From positions 5,833,848-5,897,847 of the forward strand of contig CM034603.1 in the NCBI GenBank assembly GCA_020091685.1: DNA of 64,000 nucleotides, read 5' to 3'. This document shows positions 31,803 through 42,179 of the stretch, piece by piece. A model generated the notes under the pieces. The model did not search any database and was not told the DNA's origin. It was given only the letters and a program-made list of their open reading frames with translations. Source of the DNA: Lutjanus erythropterus (Eukaryota > Chordata > Actinopteri > Lutjaniformes > Lutjanidae). How positions within the stretch are numbered: position 1 is the first letter of the stretch; every line of letters begins with the position of its first letter. A program made the translations under genes and the position numbers.

Positions 31803-31863
31803 TGTAAAGACTCTGGTGCTGAAGTGCTTTGGCGATCAGAAATTCTTAAACATTACAGATTAA
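31803..31863 (+). CDS. Candidate 3' terminal coding exon (strong acceptor)
   Basis: The acceptor ending at 31802 is the better of two in this region. If the 53-base exon is joined here, the split codon becomes TGT (Cys), and the frame reads VKTLVLKCFGDQKFLNITD to a TAA at 31861-31863. Everything after would be 3' UTR, with AATAAA-like strings further on (for example near 32227). No known protein end is recognised. It could instead be an intron segment, with the exon at 31939 as the true end. Confidence 0.35.
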
Positions 31864-31938
31864 AATGGTCAAACATCTGGCAATCTTGTGGGAGGTAAAT
31901 TTGTGTACGCAATGCTATATTAAGTTTTTTAAGTTCAG

Positions 31939-32098
31939 GAACAGGACCACACCACTCTCTCCCAACCCCAGTCACCTTCAGCAAGCTAATAAATCCACCT
32001 GTGCCTCCTACAAACCCAAATCGCCTGCATCGCCTTGTCAGTCAGCCCCCTGCACCTCTGAAGTGAGGCAGGTCACAGTCTCCTCCACACACATCTGA
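31939..32098 (+). CDS. Alternative candidate terminal exon, Pro/Ser-rich
   Basis: Preceded by TTAAGTTTTTTAAGTTCAG, a mediocre acceptor. In the phase needed after the 53-base exon the split codon is TGG (Trp), followed by NRTTPLSPNPSHLQQANK and ending EVRQVTVSSTHI at a TGA (32096-32098). The segment is markedly richer in C and codon-like than its surroundings, which is the main reason to keep it. A different frame is also open to 32061, so openness alone proves little. It may be an alternative last exon or a chance frame. Confidence 0.3.
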
Positions 32099-33894
32099 TG
32101 GTTTCATTTGCCATTATTTGTAGTATTGTTAGTGAAGCTGAAGCTGGAGTTGACATTTAGGTCGCATGCGTCATGCATGTCATGATTTTTTCCATGAAGT
32201 CTTTTGCCATTGCATTCCATTTTTAAAATAAATTTGTCCACTTTCATCCACCTGGTTTTAGGTGCTTGTTGTTGCCAGGAAATTGGTGGCGATGTATTCT
32301 TTGAATGCAAGTGTTTGTAGTTTTTTGTTATTTGTGTATTTTGTGCTCCTGCAAATTGATGGTGAAAGACTTGCTAGACTGTTGGATTTCTCCAGCTGAT
32401 CTGTGAATGCTGTTAAGCTGTGCTGTTAATTTTGCATTTGTGGAGTGACAGAGAACATTTACCATCATGTGAACTGCAGCCCCAAGACAATAAGTTCTGA
32501 ACTTCTCTTTTACTTTCACTTTTTTCCTTAGAAATGTGTTCTGCCCCTTTGCAAAAAATCCACGCTGAAGAACAAATATAGTGGACTGTATTATTCTGAT
32601 CCTGGACATGGGTGCTTGATTAGTGACAATTATGGTATTACACTCAAGCATGAAACTGCAGTTTATTGTAATATCAGAATCAGGTTTGCTGTCTTTTTTG
32701 TTATTATTAAAGATGGTATTGATACATTGATCGTTATGTCAATAATCGTAGTAATTTTTTAAAATGGATGTTACTGGCACATTTTGTCATAAGATGTAAA
32801 CTCAAAAACTACTGGATTCTATTACTGGCACTCAAGTTTCAAGCATTTGCTTTATTTCTCTGAATATTAAATTTATTTTAAGAGAAAACAGAAATGATAG
32901 CTAAAACATTTACTTAGATTAAACTTATAAAATTACAAAATAGAATTAATTTAAAATTACTGAATAATAGTGAATGCAGTCAACTTAAAAATATATGTAC
33001 ATTCAACTAAAAAAAAAGTTCAAGTTTACTGTCACTTGCATTAAAAGTACAGAGTTAAATCAATGCCGTGAAATGCATTATGCCCTGGTGCTCTCTGGAT
33101 ATATATATATGGATTTAGATAAAATTATTTTGTGCAACCGGTGGAAACACGTTCCTGTGCATGGCCATATATACATTATTTTTCTTATGTTTTTTTTTGT
33201 TTGTTTTTTTATATTGGCCAAAATAATTCTGTAAAGGGAATCTTATGAGAGTACAGCTCGTTCAAATGGTGGGTTATTTTGCGTGTGTGTGAATTTGTAG
33301 ACACTATAGCTCACAACGACAGATCTGGAACAGCACTTCTTCTGTCTTTGTTGTTTATTTGCATGCTTTCTATTGGATGAATAATCCACCTGAACATGCA
33401 GTTTTCTATACTGACAAAGGACTTCTTTTGTTGGTGCACAAATATTCTCCAAAGTCCATCAGCGGCCGTTTGTTTCAAACTTGTTTAATTGTCATTATGG
33501 ACCAAGAGCCTCAACAAACAGTTCTTTCATTTACACATTTATTTTCCAGGCTGAACCGATGACTGGCCAAGTCAGAATGGAGAGAGGCCAAAAGCACAAC
33601 AGTGAAGAATAACTCCACTGCTGACACAAGGTGTAAACTTTTAATTGGCTTATTTCTGTTTACCACCTTCTTTTGCTCTGCTTATTTTTATTTGTACTTT
33701 GTTTTTTCACTAATGAGGGGAAGAAATAAGTTGTGTAGAAGTTGTAGTTTTTCTATGACAACACCAATAACCTAATCAGACTTCTTTAAGTTTTTAAGTT
33801 TAAGTGGTGGATATTTTTCTTCCCTAGGTCTTTAGTTTGTCATGATGCCGGTATCGTCACTCTAGCTCAGTGGCAGAGTCAGGCTGTCTTAGAG
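32099..33894. other. Possible 3' UTR then intergenic sequence; no gene recognised
   Basis: If the gene ends at 31863 or 32098, the first part is its 3' UTR. The minus frames at 32104-32310 and 32328-32651 have no motif. 33180-33220 is a T-rich run. I see no further acceptor/donor pairs. Confidence 0.4.
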
Positions 33895-34240
33895 GCAGGG
33901 GCGCAAAAACTAAAAAGGGCACCAGCTGTATGTGGTGGGGCACCACGGCAAAAATTGTACAACATCTACTGCAATAAAAACACACAGGGAACTAATTAAC
34001 TATTTAAAGGCACGTGGAGGCCAAATAGTTTTTTAGTATGTAGGGTAGCCATGTGGTACTTCATCACATTGTCTTGAAGGGCCCCTTTAGAGGGCATGTT
34101 TGTACACTAGAGGGGGCACCTTTGAGGATTTTGTCCACTAGGGGGACATACCAGAAGGCACTTGACCACATTTTGTCCACTGGAAGGACATTTTCAAGGG
34201 CACTTTATCACGTTTTTATGCGTCACCGGGGGGGGCGCTC
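33895..34240 (+). repeat. Repeat B, copy 2 (longest copy)
   Basis: AGGGCACCAGCTGTATGTGG and GGGGCACCAC match copy 3, and then at least four internal units follow: CTTCATCACATTGTCTTGAAG, ATTTTGTCCACTAGGGGG, GACCACATTTTGTCCACTGG and CTTTATCACGTTTTTATGCG. The unit is roughly 40-50 bases with the TTGTCCACT core. Confidence 0.75.
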
Positions 34241-35508
34241 AGGAGTCCATCAGTGCTCTAGCTTGTTCTAGCTTCATTCTGAGCTCAATGCAGCCTCTGA
34301 AAGACAGTAAATTTGGCCCACATCTGTGTGGAGTTATATTAGATATTAGTGTGTCCTTTAGAGTTAGTTACCCCCAAAAATGCACCGACAGCCAAGTTTT
34401 ACAGTTCCTGATGGCGTATGTAGGGTGTTGATGATGATGATGAGGGCCTTAAACAGTCTTAGAAATGCCAACAGCCAGAAAAAAAAAAAACCTGACCACA
34501 TGATGGGGTCTGAAGATGTGAGTGACAGACAGAATGAAGAGAGCACTTGAAAACATTCTGGGACAAGTGTGGTTTCCGTTCTGCGCTAATCAGAACATTT
34601 CAATCAGGAGATACTAAATTAAAACCGACTTAAACAATTATCAAATTAAATTATTTATCATGGCCATAATTCAGTAAATTCAATAATATGAAGAGCCTTT
34701 TTTGATTAGAACCCACTGTGACATAATCTTAAAGGTGGAGTGATGTCATGAGTTGACACTGGTGGTGACAAAAGAGTGATCGATACCAAAGATCTGGATG
34801 GAAATGCAAAATATGACATTTGCCTGAAAACAGTTAAACTCCCATGGTCAGCTGACTGAGTAGACACGTGATATTTGTCATTTTATTTTACTGTTGTAAT
34901 GGTCTGCAGAGCGCGCTGAGCTGGGTGAGGAGTGAGAGGTAAACAACTTGCAGAGTCAGGTGGTGAATTAAGGATTTATTTCGACCAAATAATCAAGTTG
35001 GTGATTGTTAGAAGAGTGGACAGACTAACAAAGACAGTTTTGGTGAGTTTTACACGTTTTCCTGTCGAGTTTGAATGAAGTGTGTTTTTTTATGAGGAGT
35101 CATCAAGCGAATTAAGCTTGTCGTAGTTTGGTAAAAGAGAGAAACTTGATTTCAGAAGGTGAACGGTTGTATTTCTCTGTTTAAAAAGGAAACTTTTTAA
35201 ACACTTTGAGTTAATTTTGTTTATCAGACATAGTGGACATGTGCAGCGTACGTAACGTACTGAATTTGAATCTCCTAGCTGAGACTTGAAAGAATGGGAG
35301 GAAGTCGGAGGAGAGAACAAAGATATCACTGAACACTGATGGAAGAGCTAACAATGGTCAGTTGGACAATTTTAACATATTGCCCAACGCTGATGAAAAC
35401 AGTCAATCTTTCTGATTGTATTTCTACCGAGCTTCATTTTCCGTTTCATTTTTCTGAGTGAAAATGCCTTAGCTACGAGGACTATATTCTCCCTGCTCTC
35501 CTGTGAGT
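34241..35508. other. No recognisable gene
   Basis: A GATGAT run at 34427-34442 and an A12 run near 34481 are the only low-complexity sites. The 34905-35000 stretch (GCGCGCTGAGCTGG, then GGATTTATTTCGACC) may be a repeat edge. No coding support. Confidence 0.4.
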
Positions 35509-35590
35509 CCTGGCTGGACGAGGTGCATCTCAGGGAAACTTTCCCATCAGCACAGATGGGGAAATCTGAGATGCACCTCGTCCAGCCAGG
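35509..35590. other. 82-base near-perfect hairpin
   Basis: Arms 35509-35533 (begins CCTGGCTGGACGAGG) and 35566-35590 are exact reverse complements over 25 bp. Inside, TTTCCCATC (35540-35548) pairs with GATGGGGAAA (35555-35564) with one bulged G, leaving a 6-base loop AGCACA. Six bases on the left and one on the right form an internal loop between the two stems. The size fits a pre-miRNA-like precursor, but a perfect 25-bp outer arm also fits a recent inverted duplication or a small fold-back insertion. Not recognised as a known miRNA. Confidence 0.85.
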
Positions 35591-35935
35591 GTGGAGGTGT
35601 GAATCCAACTCTATCTATCTTTGTTGAATTTGTACAGTTAATCAAACAAAGCTTGCAGCAAATATGTGTGAGTGGCTAACTCCGATTAACAGCTATTTGT
35701 CTGAATCAAACAGAATATTCATACAATGTTTTGTTTATTCAATCTGCAAACAGAACTTAAAAGCCAGTGAATCTTTATTCTGTGTCTTTTGGCCTTCTGT
35801 CAATCTGATTTGTCTGAAGCCATTTGGTGTGAACAGACTGATTACAAGCTCAGATCACTGATTTATATTCACCAAAGGCTCCCCAGCAAAGCTACACACC
35901 CTGTTTTTGTGTTTACGTATATAGGTGGGTTTATG
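35591..35935. other. No recognisable feature
   Basis: Two overlapping short plus frames (35664-35861 and 35789-36052) without motif. Confidence 0.45.
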
Positions 35936-36130
35936 TATATAATAACAATAATAATAATAATAAACTTTATTTCTATAACACCTTTCGTACAAGAAATGCA
36001 GCCAAAAGTGCTTTACAACAAAGGAATTGCATGCACCAAGTGCTTCATATAAAAAAAGACTGAGTGAACATAAAGACAGGAATATAATGACATAATTAAT
36101 GTAAAATCAGACGAAAAATAAAACCCACGT
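35936..36130 (-). mobile_element. LINE 3' tail on the minus strand with (TTA)n terminus
   Basis: The plus strand starts AACAATAATAATAATAATAA then ACTTTATTTCTATAACACCT and ATGCAGCCAAAAGTGCTTTA. Its complement, ending AATAAAGTTTATTATTATTA, has the form of a teleost non-LTR element 3' end with a microsatellite tail. The right boundary is unclear; an imperfect 50-60 base repetition (AAAATAAAACCCACGTG, then AAAATAAAACCCACTTG) runs to about 36190. Confidence 0.55.
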
Positions 36131-37149
36131 GTAAAAATAGGCTAGGAACAAAATTCATAGAATGAATCTGAACAAAAATAAAACCCACTTGATAATTCTA
36201 GTAAAAGTAAGGTAACATAAGGATAAAAACAGGATGCATAACATAAGATGGATATTAAAACCCGCTGAATAATAATACAGTCAAAGTTAAATACAGTATA
36301 TAGAATGTAGGCTTGGGTGGTAACTATTTTGTCATACCTTCCTGACATTGTCTTTGAACAAAAAACAACATAAAACAACATAACAAACAACATAAAAACT
36401 GAGCGGTCATTGTTACATGTATGACATTGTTAATCCTACAGTTTTATGTCTTAATATGAAATTATTGTACTTAGAAAATTCTTGCTGGATTTAAATATAT
36501 ATGGCCCATACAATAATGAATTAATGGGAAATAACGACACTTTGATGTGGTGTGTAACGACACATCAGTGGGCTAAATGAAGATTATGTGTAGTTGGTGG
36601 TAGCCGAGTGGCGATTGAATAAAATCATGGCTAATAAGCTGCTTTTGGAGTTGGAAAAAGACATCTCAAGATAGATATACGTGCCAATATTTTCACAACT
36701 CATTATTAATTGATTAGAGCAGAAATGATCAGACAACTATTTATATTCTACCTCCAAATAATTACTTTGTTGGCTTTCCTGTTAATTTCGTATATTTTTA
36801 TTTTCCATCTAGACAACTTTATTCACAATGACGGTATTGAAAACCATACCTTTTAAATGTCTGACCATGGTGTACCATAATGAACATAGTCCCTAACAAA
36901 TGCATTCTTCCCATTTGAATAACAAAAAAACGTCATCCGATTGTAACAACTACAGTGACCAGCTGTTTCAGGAAATTACTAACCCTGTAAAAAAAATAAA
37001 AGACTTCGAGCCATGTTTTCCAGTAGGAATGAGTGGCCTTGGGTGCTGAGTGTGACAGACAGGGTAGGGCAGTCAAAGCACTGAGAGATGGACTAACACA
37101 CTGGTGTGAAAAGCTGCTGTTTATTTAAACTGTGCAGCGTCTGAAAATC
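36131..37149. other. No recognisable feature
   Basis: AT-rich. CAACATAAAACAACATAACAA repeats slightly at 36365-36398. Nothing coding. Confidence 0.5.
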
Positions 37150-37500
37150 TCAGAAAATGTGGCCGCTTGTGACACATGATCCTGCTGATGTTAATGCGTA
37201 AAAATGCAAACAGGGTCCAGGACACACCACCTCCTCTGCACTTTTTCTCTTCACTTTGCTTGCATTGTGCGAGGCCCCGAGAAGCCAATTACATTTCTCA
37301 GTGACACCCGCTATTAACAAGTGATTCGTGACCTGGAACAGCCCGACTGTGATAAAAGCTACAGGCACACGCGGTGCGATGCAAGGACGACGGCTGTAGA
37401 TGCAGTCGGAGCGGCGTACTGTAGAGCCGCAGGGTCTGTTGGCCATCAGTGACAGATGACTTGTGAAAGCAAAGTGACAGTTCTGTGGCTTCACGTGGTG
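37150..37500. other. Higher-GC block, possibly conserved non-coding
   Basis: Noticeably richer in G+C and CG dinucleotides than its neighbours (for example ACACGCGGTGCGATGCAAGG and GTCGGAGCGGCGTACTG). A 114-codon minus frame spans it (37150-37494) but lacks any motif or splice support. It could be a regulatory element; the call rests only on texture. Confidence 0.25.
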
Positions 37501-38104
37501 ACCTATAGTCTGTGAGTGTGTTTGTGCGTCAGTTTGTTTATTTGAGTGTCTGACTGCAAGGGTGAGAGACAGAGAAAATTAAAGGAAGGATTTATTTTTT
37601 TTTTTTGTGAAAGTCCAACTGGCAAAGTTCATTCAGTCTGTATCTTTTCTTCCCACTTTCAATTTCAGAAACTGCTGCTGAGCTTTTCACTGGAGAAGCT
37701 CTTCAGGGTTTCACAGAAAGTATTTTTGCAAGAACCCTGTTTCCACTGGACTAAGGATTTATGGTGCTATAAACCCAAATCCAAAGAGCTGACTGACTTT
37801 GCGTGTCGTGCACATTGCACTTGACTTAAAAATGCTGCTGTATCAATGTGAAATAGTATAATCAGAGATGACCAAACAAGTGCACACATTCTGTACTCAA
37901 ATAGAAGTACAGATACTTGTGTAAAAACTAGAAATATTGATTCAACATCTTTACTGCAGTAAAAGTGAAAAAGTACAGGCTCAAAGTATAAAGTAAAAAA
38001 TGGCCGTTTGAAGGACATTTCTACCAGCTGTTTCTATGTAAAGGTAACTGAATCTCACCTTTTCTCCGTGGTCGAGTCTCTGTCTGTTACTTAATGTGAT
38101 GTCT
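37501..38104. other. Intergenic; GTACTT-type repeat fragment at 37860-37990
   Basis: AGAAGTACAGATACTTGTG and GTAAAAGTGAAAAAGTACAG resemble the 23765 repeat. A polyT run lies at 37590-37606. No gene seen. Confidence 0.4.
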
Positions 38105-38600
38105 TTTGTGTAACGTTCTTCTTGTTACTCCCCGTTGTCTTTTATCTTGTTTTTGTCTTGTTACACCTTTTTCAGCTTTCTTCTCTTGTTACATCATCGT
38201 CGTTTTGTCTTTTATGTCGTTTTTGTCTTGTTATGTTGTTTCATATTGTTACATCTTGTTATGTCATCTGTTGCTTGTTACTTCTTTTGCAGCATGTTTT
38301 TTTTCATTCTGTTTTGTCTTAAACATAATTTTCATCTTGTTGTGTATCATTATGTCATGTTGCTTTTGTGAAGTGTTTCATGTCATTTTCATCTTGTCTC
38401 ATTGCACCTTTTACATTGTTTTAATCTTGTTACGTGTTTTTGTTGTTTTCCTCCTATATCATTTTCATCTGTTTTTAGTCTTGATACATCTTTTTTGTTG
38501 CTTTCTTCTTGTTGTTATGTCGTTGTTGTCTTTGTTACATCTTTACATCATTTTGGTCTTGTTACATCATTTACATATTGTTTTTCATTGTGGCTGTGGC
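38105..38600 (+). repeat. Repeat I, main tract: CTTGTTACATC-rich degenerate tandem array
   Basis: The core TCTTGTTACATC or TCTTGTTATGTC recurs about every 20-45 bases, separated by TTTTCATC, TTTGTCTT and CATTTT phrases. More than a dozen recognisable cores lie here. The same units appear at 41405-41465 on this strand and, inverted, at 58950-59165. The 247-codon frame through the array is a by-product of T-richness, giving a hydrophobic Cys/Leu/Phe/Val string, not a protein. Confidence 0.8.
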
Positions 38601-39145
38601 TGTCCACATAGTCATCATTGCTGCAAGCTGTCTTTCTGCATTGAGTTTGCAGAAGAGAGGAAAAAACGTATAACCAGAAAGCATTGTAATTTTTTTTCCC
38701 TCCCCTCAGTCACAGAGGGAGTTGGAGGGAAGAAAAAGAAAAGGACAGACCGCACAGTAAAAATAGTCTCCTTCACCCTTCTTTTTTTCTTGTTTGTGAC
38801 ACATTCTACAGGTGTAGATATTGAAACTATACTGAAAGGCGTCATGTAGCTGATATGATCCTGATATGACTGCCAACAGCAAACAAACAAAACAACAAAA
38901 TTGGCAAGATGCCGAATCTCTCGATGAAGTGTTGCTGCAGCCACGCTGCTCTCACAGGCTGCGTGATTGTTCTAACCTGTTAATACAGGCACCAAAATAA
39001 AAACCAACAGGTACCGGGAGGCACCTGCGCTGCTAACGCATCCAGCACTGTGTGCTGTGAGAACATGAAAAGTGTCAATGCGTGAGAGACAGCAGTCCTG
39101 GAAATAGAAAGAGACATTATGGTCATGTGAAAAACAACCTAGCCT
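38601..39145. other. No recognisable feature
   Basis: The plus strand reads through ordinary sequence with a CCCCTCAGTCACAGAGGGAG inverted motif at 38703. No coding support. Confidence 0.4.
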
Positions 39146-39300
39146 TAAAGATATACTATACAGGATTTCCCTAAAAACACAATCTATCAACTGATAGTAA
39201 TATTCCTCTCCTCTCTCTTTACCAACCCAAAGCATCAGGATTTGATGACCTGGGAATGAGACTCAACAATCAACCGCCTTTCTGTCGTGTTTACAAAAAG
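39146..39300 (+). repeat. Possible teleost repeat edge (AAAGATATACTATACAGGATTT)
   Basis: The phrase at 39147-39168 resembles the start of common fish intergenic repeats that I recall beginning with an ACTATGCAGGATTTTC-like string. No second copy is present in the window, so support is weak. Confidence 0.3.
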
Positions 39301-41404
39301 CAGCGGATAAATCCTATAGAATTTGTAAGGTAGAATAAGTGTATTTATTGTCCATTCAAGGTGGAAAAGTATTTTCTGACCATCAGCAGCTAGTTTAGCC
39401 TTGGTGACCGCATGCAAAACTCAACTTAGGAATTTGCTGAAGGGCATATTTCTAATCACTCTGCAAACTCTAGCGGCCTCCCCTGCACACAAGCTTATAC
39501 ATTACAGACCAATCCTTTTGCTCAATTCACAGTCCAGCTCTTTGTAAAACTGCAAACAAGCTAACCCCCTAAAATGTTGAAGTAACAGAGCATTGCACTA
39601 TGCTAAACTTGTCATGCACTTTAAAAGCCCACATGCTGTGGTTCAGTTTCTTTAAACAGATTAAACTACAGGTCTGTTGTGGACTGTTCCCACCAGTGTT
39701 GCCAACTCTTTCCAGTGGAAAGTAGCTAAAGACGTGTGTTACTCAACACCATGCTCTGTGCACATATGGCATCTTATCTGCTTTGTAAAGAAGACCAGGT
39801 GGTGTGCTGCCACTCGGGATGAAAACCATACAAACAAACTGTGTGCCTATTTGGAAAAAATATGGATATTGTTCAAGGGATTGAAACATCTCTTCAGCAT
39901 GGAGTCAAACTACAAATAAACAACTCTAACTTTGCATCACTGTGAAAAAAAGCCAGTGAAACATGTAGAAACCTTTAACATATTCACAAAATTATAGAAA
40001 GATAACTATTCACACAAAGTTTTTTCCTCAAAAATTAATTCATGCAAATACGAACCTTTTAGTCATGTCAGAATAATCATCATAAATACGAACGTCACTG
40101 AGGATGAACGTCTAAACTCAAAGTCAAACTATTTGTCTTTCAAAATGGAGTGAATGAACTAGTTACATAAATTTGCATTTATTCATTTGGCAGTTTGCAG
40201 GTGCATGAAGTAACAAAAAGGTACAATTAACTTTTTTTTTTTTTTTAAAGAGAGAGCGGTGGTTAGAGTCAACAGAGTTTTAACTGATGAGCTAACCTCA
40301 TGTCATCTTTTGCCACTTCACTGGTAATAAGAGACTTGAGTGATGGGTGGATAAATGTCACTGACAAATTACCTCATGAATCACCCACAACAGCCAAACT
40401 CTCCTGCTGAGCTGGATCCCGCTGCAGGCCATGACTTAAAGCCAGCCAGAGCTGCTGCACCTTATCTGGCAGTTTGTGCTCATGGCGTGCAGCGTCTGCC
40501 AGCCTCAAACCATATCTGATGCACAGAATAAAGCTGAGGGGTCTGCAAGGACGCACCGTTCTGAGGTTTGTGTTTGATGACACCGGTTCGACTGAGCAGT
40601 CTCTCTACTTTAGCGCTCGAGTGCTGGAGAAAAAGGTTAGAAATTGCAGCAGTAGCCAAGTCTTGAGGTGTAGATGCACTGCTTGCCTGAGTTTCTTGCC
40701 CTCACCCCAGAGTGCCATGGTGTTTTGCTTCCTTGTATTTCTAGAAATTAATAGATCTTTGCTGATGAATAATTTTGCCAGTTGTGGTCGGGCAGTATTC
40801 CAAAAGGCTTGTGGGTTTTTGAAGGCAAGTGTTGAAGTATCTCCGCATTTATCTGGGAGCCTCGCTTTCAGTAAATTTGCTAAGATGGTGTAGCTAACAA
40901 ATGTTCAGTTAAAGGTGTGATGACATGGGCAGAATTTTAATTTAAAAAAATAAAGTAACATTATCAACAGAATTCAAAGAAATATCAGTTTAGCCGCATG
41001 TTAAAGGCATCTGTATATGTGTCAGAGTTGTATCTACTGAAGTTAGCATGCTAATTGAGATGTTAGTTGTGTTTGTTCAACACACTTGAAGCAAAACTCA
41101 GCAAAATCGTCTTGGTTTGTCTTTCCACTGTTCTACAATCACCAGCTGTGGTCTGGTTGAAAGTAAAATCCTTAATCCACTGAGTTAGATGTGAAAATAT
41201 TCTGGCTCTCACTGCCTCTGCAGTCAGAGTCCTGGTCAGAGCTGCTGTAAATCATCTCTGTACAGCAGGCCTCTGACGGTCTCTGAGGCTGTGCTCACCT
41301 TTTATAATGGTAACTCATGGGGGGGCGAATACTTTGTGGGCTGATGGAGAATTTTTCATGGCAATACAGCATGTGACAACTTGGAGAAACTGGCTGAGTG
41401 GCAA
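39301..41404. other. No recognisable gene
   Basis: A T14 run lies at 40232-40245. The 139-codon plus frame at 40474-40893 is fairly balanced in composition but has no motif, no start context and no splice evidence. 39690-39720 (AGTGTTGCCAACTCTTTCC) may be a fragment of a fish repeat. Confidence 0.4.
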
Positions 41405-41465
41405 TATTACGTCTTGTTACGTCTTTTACGTAATTTTTGTCTTGTTACATCATATTTATCTTAAA
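41405..41465 (+). repeat. Repeat I fragment
   Basis: TTACGTCTTGTTACGTCTTT and TTTTTGTCTTGTTACATCAT match the units at 38105-38600. Confidence 0.75.
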
Positions 41466-41874
41466 TCTCTAGTGTGGCTGCAGGCTTTAAGACATTCATA
41501 TTTTTTTAACAAGTGGAACTTAACACAATATAACACTACATTACATCCTGTTTTCCATTGTATCTCACCTCACACTCACCTCAGGAGGCTCAGATGAGAA
41601 GCAGCAGTATGTACTGTATATTCTTTCACATTTAAATTGGGGTTTTGTTCTGTGCTTCCAACAACTTCTTCAACATTCTTCTGTCTCTCCCAGGCCTCCG
41701 TATGAACCCTGCTGTTATCTCAACTTGTATTTTGTTTGCCATCACGCCTCCTACTGGTCTTTGCATCTCTGCCGCAGCCTGCAGAGTGTAAATTATAATT
41801 ATCACCTCACAGTCCAGAAATACCCACGCAAACCCTGTGGCATAGAACAACTGAGGCTTCCGAGGGTGTTTCAG

Positions 41875-41877
<3 letters not shown>
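41466..41877. other. No recognisable feature
   Basis: Plain sequence leading to the GT tract. Confidence 0.45.

Positions 41878-41911
<34 letters not shown>
41878..41911 (+). repeat. (GT)17 microsatellite
   Basis: Seventeen GT units, uninterrupted; the complementary His-Thr string is an artefact. Confidence 0.95.
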
Positions 41912-41913
<2 letters not shown>

Positions 41914-42179
41914 GACACTTTTGAGAGCTTGCTAAGAGCACCAAAAATACATCTGTGTTCCAGAGTGAGCATTCCTGTACACCTGCTATTATTAAAGGAG
42001 TTTTTGGGCCGTGTCTGACAGATGTGTGCAATACATTTTTTCAGGGAGAGCAATGCAGCTTAGAAAATGTTCTTATTAACAGTTTTGGGGTAACGAGCTC
42101 AAAGTGTTACGTTACTCGTTATGACAAAAAAACAACGCCTTAGTTTTGCGGTTCACATACTGGGTCATATAGTAGAGAG

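Noticed and set aside
37150-37494. 114-codon minus-strand frame
   Set aside because: Open because of local GC content; no domain, and neither splice nor promoter signals are evident.
38106-38849. 247-codon plus-strand open frame, the longest in the window
   Set aside because: It runs through the CTTGTTAC-rich repeat I. The product is a low-complexity Leu/Cys/Phe/Val/Ser string with two further open frames overlapping it, which is expected from T-rich repetitive DNA.
40474-40893. 139-codon plus frame with balanced composition
   Set aside because: No motif, no splice sites, no start context, and no second evidence for coding. Kept only as unannotated sequence.
41807-42053. His-Thr repeat frames on the minus strand
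   Set aside because: Translation of the (GT)17 tract.
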